Origin: Cyanobacteria bacterium UBA11370
GTDB lineage: Bacteria; Cyanobacteriota; Cyanobacteriia; Cyanobacteriales; Coleofasciculaceae
NCBI GenBank assembly: GCA_003486645.1
Contig: DNGI01000203.1
Coordinates: forward strand, 1 to 10,252
DNA length: 10,252 nt
Direction: 5' to 3'
Positions 1 through 5,421 of the stretch are shown here, one piece after another. The position numbers were made by a program, and so were the translations under genes. Every line of letters starts with the position of its first letter. Position 1 is the first letter of the stretch. The notes below the pieces were generated by a model that was given only the letters and a program-made list of their open reading frames with translations, was not told where the DNA came from and made no database searches.

Positions 1-125
1 ATACCAAATCCGCCCTATATACCCCCTTTATTGATTTCTCCCCCTGCCCCCCTGCTATTTTAAATAGGGAATAATCAACCCGGATTTAATATTAGACCTC
101 AATACACACTAGCAAAGACGATAAA

Positions 126-566
126 TTATTCTGGACAAACTGAGTGATCGCGGTCAAACCATACAATATAGTAAACTGATGCTACTCGAAAGCCAAAAAT
201 CCGCTTTTTCTCATCTATCCGCATTTCCGATAAGTTCACATCTTCAGGTACATTTTCTGGCAAAGTTTGGTGATTACTAATTAGTTTATATCCTGTGCCA
301 ACTGAACCACCACGTTTTTTCGCTCCATGACCTTTTATTTGTTCCCACGTATAACTTTCAATTTTTTTCAATCCGGCTAGCAAATCCTTGATTTCGGATG
401 GTGTCCAGTCAGACAAAAGCCAACGATTTTTATCTGTATAGGTAAATCTAAAACTAGGATGATCCTCATCGGTGCTAGTTTGTAGAGGGATTTGGGTGGC
501 TTTCTGGGAAATCCGCCTTCCCTTTGTTTGTGGAGAAGGTTTGGGGATTTTATTTTTTTTTACCAA
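126..566 (-). CDS. Putative toxin partner of a Panacea antitoxin (uncharacterised 146-aa protein)
   Basis: No catalytic function can be assigned. The first 35 residues are basic and Ser/Thr/Pro-rich and look disordered. A compact domain follows, with W49/W54, 'YTWEQIKGHG' (72-81), 'NHQTLPENVPEDV' (98-110) and an ending 'RIFGFRVASVYYIVWFDRDHSVCPE' pattern whose last strands (122-143) alternate hydrophobic residues and close on D138, D140 and H141. This resembles the compact beta-rich ends of RelE-like or other small RNA-acting toxins, but that is inference. The start is TTG: an in-frame TAG lies directly before it, no ATG is available nearby, and an AGAGG ribosome-binding site sits five bases upstream. 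The gene begins 8 bp after the antitoxin gene ends, so the two are one operon. Panacea antitoxins are known to pair with many unrelated toxins, which makes the toxin role likely from context. Confidence 0.7.
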   Translation of the reverse strand: MVKKNKIPKPSPQTKGRRISQKATQIPLQTSTDEDHPSFRFTYTDKNRWLLSDWTPSEIKDLLAGLKKIESYTWEQIKGHGAKKRGGSVGTGYKLISNHQTLPENVPEDVNLSEMRIDEKKRIFGFRVASVYYIVWFDRDHSVCPE

Positions 567-574
567 CTATGCCT

Positions 575-1030
575 CTATGCCTCCACAAAATTAGCATAGT
601 AGAATTTCATATCATCATGAGATATAACATTTGTTGATTGTGCGGCTAAATCTAAACCCTGACGAGCATTTAGCCAAGGTTTTTCAGAACAAACCAAGTC
701 TCTGAGATATTTAGCACTTAATTCTCCATAAGTAGACCAAACCTCTTGTAGAACTTCTAATTCATCCTCAGCAAACTCAGTGTCAAAATCTTCCGGTGCT
801 GGAATATCTCTATCTTGATAAACTTTATATTCATCCCAAACATCACGGACAATAGGACCAGATACCCAAGCTTCAATATCTTGATCAAAAAAGGGCTGAT
901 TTCTAAAGACTAAACTCCATGCCTGAGTATAGTACACTAGCTTTTGCAGCTTGAGATGAGAAATAGTATCCCCGGCTTCTCTATCAACACAGAACAGGAA
1001 GTAACGAGCAACATCAAGAGCATTTTTCAT
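575..1030 (-). CDS. Panacea-domain (DUF4065, SocA/GepA-like) antitoxin
   Basis: This 151-aa protein carries the hallmarks of the Panacea/DUF4065 family: an N-terminal 'DVARYFL' helix (6-12), the signature 'LKLQKLVYY' (26-34) followed by 'TQAW', then 'DIEAWVSGPIVRDVW' (51-65) and an alpha-helical C-terminal half ending in 'HDDMKFYYANF'. Family members act as antitoxins that neutralise unrelated toxins by direct binding; Caulobacter SocA instead delivers its toxin SocB to ClpXP. The domain is complete, and the length is normal for a stand-alone member. The ATG start is followed by a typical family beginning; there is no strong Shine-Dalgarno sequence. It is the first gene of a two-gene minus-strand operon, and its last codons supply the ribosome-binding site of the toxin gene. 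Antitoxin-first order would help keep antitoxin in excess. Identification of the family is firm; the partner relation is inferred from spacing. Confidence 0.88.
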   Translation of the reverse strand: MKNALDVARYFLFCVDREAGDTISHLKLQKLVYYTQAWSLVFRNQPFFDQDIEAWVSGPIVRDVWDEYKVYQDRDIPAPEDFDTEFAEDELEVLQEVWSTYGELSAKYLRDLVCSEKPWLNARQGLDLAAQSTNVISHDDMKFYYANFVEA

Positions 1031-1055
1031 AATTTTGTCATTACTTTACTATCGT

Positions 1056-1061
1056 ATTATA
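1056..1061 (-). promoter_or_regulatory. Candidate -10 box of the Panacea TA operon
   Basis: Read on the minus strand, a perfect TATAAT lies 25 bp before the antitoxin ATG. No good -35 element stands 16-18 bp upstream, so the promoter would be of the weak or activator-dependent type. AT-rich near-palindromic TATACTATG sequence just upstream could hold an operator for autoregulation. Confidence 0.35.
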
Positions 1062-1299
1062 GGGTATTAATTGGCATAGTATAGCATCAGAATAAACGGT
1101 GCCCAATAATAAGGATGATTGAGTTGGTTCCCTACCTGGGAATGATGTATCTCTACTGACGCTATCCCGAAAATCAAACACCTGGAAAAAGCAACTCTGG
1201 TTATTGGCAGAATTCCTGATTCCTAACCTGATTTGCTTCTTCTTCAACTCCAACCTTGAACCAGCAATCAGCCTTTGTTTTCTACTATGGACTTTGCTG

Positions 1300-1461
1300 A
1301 TGGATGAGGAAAATCAACCGGAGAAAGACAAAAAAACGAAATCCTGGATAACCTACTTAATCCTCTGTGCGATCGCTCTTTCCCTATCCCTATCCCTCCC
1401 TTCTCCAACTACCAATCCTCAGCCTACGGAAAACCAAACAAGCCAATACGTGATTAAATAA
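1300..1461 (+). CDS. Possible small single-pass membrane protein (53 aa), doubtful
   Basis: A 53-codon frame from ATG at 1300 encodes a charged N-terminus (MDEENQPEKDKKTK), a hydrophobic segment of about 18 residues rich in Leu/Ser/Ile/Ala (residues 16-33) and a Pro/Thr/Gln/Asn-rich tail. The frame stays open upstream to a TTG at 1204, but the ATG gives the more protein-like product. No ribosome-binding site is visible. The hydrophobic stretch partly comes from a TCCCTA repeat and a HIP1 octamer, which can create such frames by chance. A hairpin followed by seven Ts lies just downstream, which mildly supports a transcribed unit. I recognise no family. Confidence 0.25.
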   Translation: MDEENQPEKDKKTKSWITYLILCAIALSLSLSLPSPTTNPQPTENQTSQYVIK

Positions 1462-1474
1462 GGGAATCGAGAGC

Positions 1475-1517
1475 GGTATTTCTGTCTCGTTGTGTACGGT
1501 TAATACCACCTTTTTTT
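1475..1517 (+). terminator. Weak terminator-like hairpin with T-run
   Basis: GGTATT (1475-1480) can pair with AATACC (1502-1507), followed after three bases by seven Ts (1511-1517). The stem is short, AT-rich and has a 21-nt loop, so the call is weak. It would terminate the doubtful small ORF or read-through from upstream. Confidence 0.25.
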
Positions 1518-1616
1518 GCTTGTCAACCCATAGGAATAAAAATTTACATTATTTATAGTGAGCTATAGGAACGAAAACACCAGCAGGACAAAATATCGGC
1601 TGGCACATACCCACTC

Positions 1617-1634
1617 AATCCTGTTGAAAGGATT
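1617..1634 (+). other. Stem-loop in the leader of the first ftsH
   Basis: AATCCT (1617-1622) and AGGATT (1629-1634) form a perfect 6-bp stem with a 6-nt loop. It sits between ACCAGC (1579-1584) and GCTGGT (1645-1650), which can themselves pair around it. CCAGC (1580-1584) can alternatively pair with GCTGG at 1599-1603. If this stretch is transcribed, the ftsH leader RNA could fold in more than one way. Confidence 0.35.
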
Positions 1635-1649
1635 TGATTCCGATGCTGG

Positions 1650-1667
1650 TACGCTGAAAATGGGTTC
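1650..1667 (+). promoter_or_regulatory. Leader motif shared by both ftsH genes, copy 1
   Basis: TACGCTGAAAATGGGTTC starts 69 bp before the first ftsH ATG. A matching motif, TACGCTGAAAGTGGATAC, starts 68 bp before the second ftsH ATG, while the sequence between motif and ATG has largely diverged. Conserved sequence and spacing suggest a promoter part, protein-binding site or mRNA leader element retained since the duplication. Its function is not known to me. Confidence 0.4.
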
Positions 1668-1718
1668 TGAAGAGCCAACTTGTTGAAACGCCTTATAACT
1701 TAAAAACAACTGACACTC

Positions 1719-3599
1719 ATGAGTATTAAAGACAAACCTCAACCGTCTCGAAATCGCCAAATTGCCAATATTCTATTTTTGCTGGCAACTGTCTTCTTAA
1801 CTGCAAACTTGATCTTACCCAGCTTGTTTGGTTCTCAGATTCCTCGTGTACCTTATAGCTTATTTATTGATCAAGTGCAAGATGGGGAAGTTGCGCGGGC
1901 TTCTGTCGGGCAAAATGAAATCCGTTACCAGCTTAAAGGGGAGGAAAATCAGCCAGCACAAGTATTCTCGACTACCCCAATATTTGATTTAGAATTACCC
2001 AAACGTTTAGAAGATAATGGTGTTGAGTTTGCCGCTGTTCCACCCCCTAAAAATAATTGGTTTACCAGCTTATTAGGTTGGGTGATTCCGCCACTAATTT
2101 TTGTCGCAATTTGGCAATTTTTTATCGGCCGTGCGGGTGGTGTTGGTGGACCACAAGGCGCTCTTTCAATTAACAAAAGTAAGGCGAAAGTTTATGTAGA
2201 AGGCGAGTCTACTAAAGTCACCTTTGATGATGTCGCTGGCGTGGAAGAAGCCAAAACTGAATTAGTTGAAATTGTTGAATTTCTGAAAAACCCCCAACGC
2301 TTTACCAGTATCGGCGCAAGAATTCCTAAAGGGGTGTTATTAGTGGGTCCTCCGGGAACAGGGAAAACACTGATGGCGAAAGCGGTAGCAGGGGAAGCGG
2401 GTGTGGCGTTTTTTAGTATTTCCGGTTCGGAATTTGTAGAACTATTTGTCGGTGCGGGTGCGGCGCGAGTACGAGATTTATTTGAACAAGCGAAAAAGAA
2501 AGCACCTTGTATTATTTTCATCGATGAATTAGATGCCATTGGTAAGTCTCGTGCAAGTGCAGGGTTCTACGGGGGTAATGATGAACGGGAACAAACCTTG
2601 AACCAATTATTAACAGAAATGGATGGGTTTGCTGCCGGGGATGCGACTGTAATTGTGCTAGCCGCTACCAACCGTCCGGAAACATTAGATCCAGCTTTGT
2701 TACGTCCCGGACGCTTTGATCGTCAAGTGTTAGTAGACCGTCCGGATTTAGCAGGTCGTTTGAAAATATTAGAAATCTACGCTCAGAAAGTCAAGTTGGG
2801 TAGTGATATAGATTTAAAAGCGATCGCAACTCGAACTCCGGGTTTTGCAGGTGCGGATTTAGCGAATTTAGTCAATGAAGCGGCACTATTAGCCGCACGC
2901 GCTAGACGAGAAACAGTTGCCCAAGCTGACTTTGCGGAAGCCATTGAACGAGTGGTAGCAGGATTAGAAAAGAAAAGCCGTGTTCTTAATGATAAGGAGA
3001 AAAAGATTGTCGCTTATCATGAAGTGGGTCATGCCTTAGTCGGTGCATTAATGCCGGGTGGAAGTAAGGTTGCCAAAATCTCAATTGTGCCGCGAGGAAT
3101 GGCAGCATTAGGTTATACCTTACAACTGCCAACTGAAGATCGCTTTTTAATGGATGAAGGCGAACTTCGGGGTCAAATTGCAACGTTATTAGGTGGACGT
3201 GCCGCAGAAGAAATTGTGTTTGGTAGTATTACCACAGGTGCGGCTAATGACTTGCAACGTGCCACAGATTTAGCCGAACGGATGGTGACAACCTATGGCA
3301 TGAGTAAGGTTCTGGGACCTTTAGCCTATGAAAAGGGTCAGCAGAATAATTTCCTCGGAGATGGGATGATGAATCCCCGCCGAATGGTGAGTGATGAAAC
3401 CGCGAAAGCCATTGATGATGAAGTGAAAGATATTGTAGAAACTGCTCATCACCAAGCCTTAACTATCCTAAATCAAAATCGGGAATTGCTCGAAAAGATT
3501 GCTCAACTCATTTTAGAAACTGAGGTCATTGAGGGTGATGAATTGCAAAAACTTTTGGGGGAAGTGAACAGGAGCGAGAATGTTCCTGCTACAGTTTAA
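1719..3599 (+). CDS. ftsH: ATP-dependent zinc metalloprotease FtsH (626 aa, cyanobacterial FtsH1/FtsH4-like branch)
   Basis: FtsH is a membrane-anchored hexameric AAA+ protease that extracts and degrades damaged or unassembled membrane proteins and some soluble regulators. Domains in order: cytoplasmic N-terminus; first membrane helix (about 14-38); periplasmic/lumenal domain (about 40-116); second membrane helix (118-137); AAA domain with Walker A GPPGTGKT (210-217), pore motif FVG (243-245), Walker B IIFIDE (265-270) and second region of homology (316-335); M41 peptidase domain with HEVGH (434-438) and third zinc ligand D511. All key residues are present and the length is normal. Features such as '[13 protein letters not shown]' and '[17 protein letters not shown]' recall the Synechocystis FtsH1/FtsH4 branch rather than the FtsH2/FtsH3 thylakoid pair; this placement is from memory. 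The ATG lacks a clear Shine-Dalgarno sequence, but the second ftsH starts with the same codons. It appears monocistronic, with a terminator at 3712-3745. Confidence 0.97.
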   Translation: MSIKDKPQPSRNRQIANILFLLATVFLTANLILPSLFGSQIPRVPYSLFIDQVQDGEVARASVGQNEIRYQLKGEENQPAQVFSTTPIFDLELPKRLEDNGVEFAAVPPPKNNWFTSLLGWVIPPLIFVAIWQFFIGRAGGVGGPQGALSINKSKAKVYVEGESTKVTFDDVAGVEEAKTELVEIVEFLKNPQRFTSIGARIPKGVLLVGPPGTGKTLMAKAVAGEAGVAFFSISGSEFVELFVGAGAARVRDLFEQAKKKAPCIIFIDELDAIGKSRASAGFYGGNDEREQTLNQLLTEMDGFAAGDATVIVLAATNRPETLDPALLRPGRFDRQVLVDRPDLAGRLKILEIYAQKVKLGSDIDLKAIATRTPGFAGADLANLVNEAALLAARARRETVAQADFAEAIERVVAGLEKKSRVLNDKEKKIVAYHEVGHALVGALMPGGSKVAKISIVPRGMAALGYTLQLPTEDRFLMDEGELRGQIATLLGGRAAEEIVFGSITTGAANDLQRATDLAERMVTTYGMSKVLGPLAYEKGQQNNFLGDGMMNPRRMVSDETAKAIDDEVKDIVETAHHQALTILNQNRELLEKIAQLILETEVIEGDELQKLLGEVNRSENVPATV

Positions 3600-3611
3600 C
3601 TGATATCTTTA

Positions 3612-3674
3612 GGGTGGGCATTGCTTTCAAGGTCACTATCAGTCTTTAGGCATGACCATAAACAGTGTCCACCT
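3612..3674 (+). repeat. Two-tier hairpin downstream of the first ftsH
   Basis: GGTGGGCATTG (3613-3623) pairs over all 11 positions, two of them G-U, with CAGTGTCCACC (3663-3673). The enclosed loop contains a second stem, GGTCA (3631-3635) with TGACC (3653-3657). The outer arm begins AGGGTGGGCA, which resembles the short GGGTGGGC-type palindromes dispersed in cyanobacterial genomes. There is no T-run after it. It lies 14 bp past the ftsH stop and could protect the 3' end of the mRNA or be a mobile palindromic repeat. Confidence 0.45.
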
Positions 3675-3711
3675 CACATTTCTGCTAATAAAATCGGGTT
3701 TGGTATGATTA

Positions 3712-3745
3712 GGTGCGGGATAAGTTTAAATTCCGCGCCTTTTTT
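3712..3745 (+). terminator. Rho-independent terminator of the first ftsH
   Basis: GGTGCGGGAT (3712-3721) pairs along ten positions (two G-U) with ATTCCGCGCC (3730-3739) across an 8-nt loop and is followed directly by six Ts (3740-3745). Stem, loop and U-tract are all of standard form. It lies 113 bp after the ftsH stop and separates that gene from the following TA operon. Confidence 0.78.
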
Positions 3746-3780
3746 AGTAAGAAAGTTGCCAGGATTAAGTTGAAGAATAG

Positions 3781-3847
3781 AATGCGATCGCTTGCATTAG
3801 ATTTCAAACTGTGAATCTATCAGTCACACTTCACTCTCCAAGCATTG
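3781..3847 (+). repeat. Direct repeat flanking the TA operon, left copy
   Basis: This 67-bp sequence returns at 4590-4655 in the same orientation. Both copies begin AATGCGATCGC (a HIP1 site), differ by a small indel, then share a 52-bp core with 48 identities (core 3796-3847 here). The core contains a hairpin, TAGATTTCA-AACTG-TGAATCTA (3798-3819), with one bulged base. The copy ends 7 bp before the TA operator palindrome, so the two repeats enclose precisely the TA operon with its control signals. Confidence 0.85.
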
Positions 3848-3853
3848 ATGAAT

Positions 3854-3869
3854 ATATCAGATATGATAT
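3854..3869 (+). promoter_or_regulatory. Candidate operator of the HigB/XRE operon
   Basis: ATATCA (3854-3859) and TGATAT (3864-3869) form a perfect 6-bp inverted repeat with a 4-bp spacer, ending 9 bp before the toxin ATG. A -10-like TATGAT (3862-3867) overlaps the right arm. The dimeric XRE antitoxin, alone or with toxin, would be expected to bind such a palindrome and repress its own operon. Confidence 0.4.
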
Positions 3870-3878
3870 GAATGGTGT

Positions 3879-4220
3879 ATGGACGAAATAAATAAACCGT
3901 TAGTGTGGCTGCATGGGGAAGTTAAAACTCCTCCTTTTAGCCAAGAAGCACGCATAGAAACAGGTGTTTTGTTGAGACGGTTGCAGCAGGGCGAAAATTT
4001 AGCGTTGCCTCACTCAAGACCAATCCCAAATATTGGGGCACGCTGCCATGAACTACGGGTTCGAGATGCAGGGAAGAACTGGAGAATTATCTACCGCATT
4101 GATGAAGATGCAATTTTAATTCTTGAGGTGTTTAACAAAACAACAAGAACAACACCCGCCAGCGTTATTGATACCTGCCAAAAACGACTGAGTAAGTATG
4201 ACAAAGATGTGGAGGACTAG
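3879..4220 (+). CDS. HigB/RelE-type toxin (phage-derived Gp49-like family)
   Basis: The 113-aa product fits the Gp49-like branch of the RelE/ParE superfamily, whose HigB-type members cut mRNA on the ribosome. Visible hallmarks are an N-terminal helical part with 'ARIETGVLLRRLQQGENLALPHSRPIPNI', the central beta motif 'CHELRVRDAGKNWRIIYRID' (56-75; H57 E58 L59 R60 and W68 R69 I70), and the final 'LEVFNKTTRTTP' (82-93), which corresponds to the family's usual F-x-K-K-T-x-x-T-P. Basic residues R60, R62, R69 and R73 are candidates for RNA contact. The length is usual for the family. The ATG has only a weak ribosome-binding site. Toxin-first order followed 4 bp later by the XRE gene is the HigBA layout. 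Whether it is active cannot be judged, but no inactivating change is visible. Confidence 0.87.
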   Translation: MDEINKPLVWLHGEVKTPPFSQEARIETGVLLRRLQQGENLALPHSRPIPNIGARCHELRVRDAGKNWRIIYRIDEDAILILEVFNKTTRTTPASVIDTCQKRLSKYDKDVED

Positions 4221-4224
4221 AGAT

Positions 4225-4539
4225 ATGGAAGAAGCGAAGAGAAAAAAATTAGAGGACAAAGGTTGGAAGGTTGGAACTGTCTCAGAATTTCTAGACCTTA
4301 CTCCAGAGGAAACAACATTTATTGAGATTAAGCTTGCACTTAGCCGTTATCTGAAAGAACGGCGACAAAAATTAATGACTCAAACGGAACTAGCAGATAA
4401 ATTACATTCAAGCCAACCCCGTATTGCTAAAGCTGAAAATGGGGATGCTTCAGTGTCTATTGAATTGCTAATTCGGGCGATGTTGGCAACAGGTGCAACC
4501 CCTCAAGAAATCGGGCAAGTTATTGCACAAGTGGGTTAG
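4225..4539 (+). CDS. XRE-family antitoxin (HigA-like)
   Basis: From the ATG at 4225 this is a 104-aa protein. The N-terminal stretch 'GWKVGTVSEFLDLTPEE' (13-29) is typical of the antitoxins paired with Gp49-like toxins. A helix-turn-helix of the Cro/CI type follows, centred on 'MTQTELADKLHSSQPRIAKAE' positions 51-71, then a helical C-terminus. It should bind the HigB-type protein and repress the operon through its helix-turn-helix. I prefer 4225 over the in-frame ATG at 4198: GGAGG lies nine bases before 4225, the extra nine residues of the longer form would overlap the toxin gene, and the short form matches the family's start. The gap to the toxin stop is 4 bp, so translation is likely coupled. 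A hairpin at 4559-4580 may end the transcript. Confidence 0.87.
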   Translation: MEEAKRKKLEDKGWKVGTVSEFLDLTPEETTFIEIKLALSRYLKERRQKLMTQTELADKLHSSQPRIAKAENGDASVSIELLIRAMLATGATPQEIGQVIAQVG

Positions 4540-4558
4540 ACTCACTCTTCCACAGATA

Positions 4559-4580
4559 GGTTTGGTGTACTTCCCAAACC
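4559..4580 (+). terminator. Hairpin after the XRE gene, possible terminator
   Basis: GGTTTGG (4559-4565) pairs perfectly with CCAAACC (4574-4580) across an 8-nt loop, 19 bp after the antitoxin stop. No T-run follows, so it is not a standard intrinsic terminator. It could end or stabilise the TA transcript. Confidence 0.35.
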
Positions 4581-4589
4581 GAAAGTTAC

Positions 4590-4655
4590 AATGCGATCGC
4601 GCAATTAGATTTCAAACTGTGAATCTAGCAGCCACGCTTCACTCTCCAAACATTG
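4590..4655 (+). repeat. Direct repeat flanking the TA operon, right copy
   Basis: This is the second copy of the repeat at 3781-3847. The 52-bp core (4604-4655) has four substitutions relative to the left copy, and the hairpin TAGATTTCA-AACTG-TGAATCTA (4606-4627) is unchanged. Distance between the starts of the two copies is 809 bp, which is the size of the enclosed TA unit. Confidence 0.85.
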
Positions 4656-4749
4656 GTCGTACCTGCAATCTCTAGAAGTTCCAATTAGAACCTCCAATGT
4701 ATTAGCCTTTATTTGATTACAACCTGTAGCTTATGTCGCATACATAACG

Positions 4750-4836
4750 GTCTAACGTTCCCAATCACTCGCCGCAGATAATCTTGAACACCCACAGGAA
4801 ATCTTTTGGCGGTTGGGTGCATGGGCGTTGTTAGCT
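4750..4836. repeat. Long imperfect hairpin resembling an integron attC site
   Basis: The element begins GTCTAAC (4750-4756), a full match to the attC R'' consensus RYYYAAC, and ends GTTAGCT (4830-4836), one mismatch from the R' consensus GTTRRRY; on the other strand the quality of the two ends is swapped. Inside, CCCA can pair with TGGG, CAC with GTG, GCC with GGC, and AGAT with ATCT, in nested order with unpaired bases between them, as in folded attC sites. The 87-bp length is within the attC range. No integrase gene lies in the window. The alternative is a dispersed palindromic repeat with attC-like ends. Confidence 0.45.
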
Positions 4837-4934
4837 GGATAATACCAAACTTGCTGCTTTTAGTACCGCACATAGTCTGCATTTTGTATGTAGGTAAACT
4901 TATTACTAACACCTTAAAGGTAAATGTAGAACTA

Positions 4935-4951
4935 TTTTAGTTTAACTAAAA
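4935..4951 (-). terminator. AT-rich inverted repeat at the end of the ATPase/TOPRIM operon
   Basis: TTTTAGTT (4935-4942) and AACTAAAA (4944-4951) are perfect inverted copies around one base; a realistic fold is a 6-bp stem with a 5-nt loop. It overlaps the stop codon of the minus-strand gene. The stem is weak and AT-only apart from one pair, so terminator function is uncertain. Confidence 0.25.
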
Positions 4952-5421
4952 AGAAATGGCTTGACAGAAGAAATCATACGATTCAATTCAATTTTATTAT
5001 GTTTGAGAAGTTCATGCTCCCATAAATCATTTGTATTATCAGAGCAGTTGTTTGCAAGAGCTTCTCCAATCCCTTCAAAATTTTTTCCAACATCGTTTCT
5101 TAAACTCTCTGGGTTAGAAAACACTCCAAGTACAAACACTCTTTCCTTTAAGTCATCTGGAATCTGGCTATTTACATAGCTCAATCGATCATCACGCTGA
5201 TCGAAATCAATCAGCAAAACAACTCTTGACTTCGTATACTGTCGCATTACAGCAATATGCTCCTCTTCAAACTTTTTCAGAACCTTTTTCCAACCGCCAG
5301 CAGGTCGTTCGATCTTAATAGTTCTACTGTTGACGTTTGGAATTTGAATAAATCCGTTTGCAATTTCTTCATTAGCACGATCTTCAGGTAACACGAGAAT
5401 GTGCTCCTTTTCTCTATTCAT
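4942..5421 (-). CDS. Small TOPRIM-like protein, partner of the ABC-type ATPase (uncharacterised)
   Basis: The 159-aa product matches no named family I can state with certainty. Its layout suggests a minimal TOPRIM fold: strand 'HILVLPED' with acidic residues E13/D14 (and E18/E19), a helical connection, strand 'RVVLLIDFD' (66-74) giving the DxD pair D72/D74, then strand 'RVFVLGVFSNPESLR' (94-108). The C-terminus has 'LWEHELLKHNKIELNRM' (133-149) with H136, H141 and N142. TOPRIM nucleases use one Glu and the DxD pair to bind metal, so a DNA- or RNA-cutting role is possible. The ATG overlaps the stop of the ATPase gene by 4 bp (ATGA), showing translational coupling. Pairing of an ABC-type ATPase with a TOPRIM protein recalls OLD/Gabija and PARIS-like defence systems, though this protein is much smaller than AriB of PARIS. 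The TOPRIM assignment is inference. Confidence 0.75.
   Translation of the reverse strand: MNREKEHILVLPEDRANEEIANGFIQIPNVNSRTIKIERPAGGWKKVLKKFEEEHIAVMRQYTKSRVVLLIDFDQRDDRLSYVNSQIPDDLKERVFVLGVFSNPESLRNDVGKNFEGIGEALANNCSDNTNDLWEHELLKHNKIELNRMISSVKPFLFS

Larger units (their letters stand above)
1031..1718. other. Mostly noncoding interval between the TA operon and the first ftsH
   Basis: No convincing gene of normal size is present. Visible contents: the TA promoter region near 1056-1061; a small hairpin TTCCC-TACCT-GGGAA at 1128-1142 that looks like a relic of the GGGAA-type repeats common in cyanobacteria; a doubtful small membrane ORF (1300-1461) with a HIP1 site at 1369-1376; a hairpin plus T-run at 1475-1517; and the structured ftsH leader from about 1579 onward. 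A 70-codon minus-strand frame at 1041-1253 has no recognisable domain and is not called. Confidence 0.6.
4540..4941. other. Noncoding interval with repeats between convergent operons
   Basis: This stretch lies between the ends of two convergent operons. It holds a hairpin after the XRE gene (4559-4580), the right direct repeat (4590-4655), a small stem TTATGT-CGCAT-ACATAA (4731-4747), the attC-like element (4750-4836) and an AT-rich inverted repeat at the end of the TOPRIM-like gene (4935-4951). A 67-codon minus-strand frame at 4709-4912 is produced by the attC-like element and is not called as a gene. Confidence 0.6.

Noticed and set aside
1041..1253. A 70-codon minus-strand frame upstream of the Panacea gene
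   Set aside because: It covers the TA promoter region and a TTCCC/GGGAA hairpin repeat, and the translation looks like no protein family. Probably chance.
3781..4655. Interpreting the two direct repeats as a CRISPR array or transposon ends
   Set aside because: Only two copies exist, 809 bp apart, with genes between. They are direct rather than terminal inverted repeats, and no transposase or cas gene is present.
4709..4912. A 67-codon minus-strand frame in the noncoding interval
   Set aside because: It is generated by the attC-like palindrome (4750-4836); such frames recur wherever these repeats occur and are not expected to be translated.
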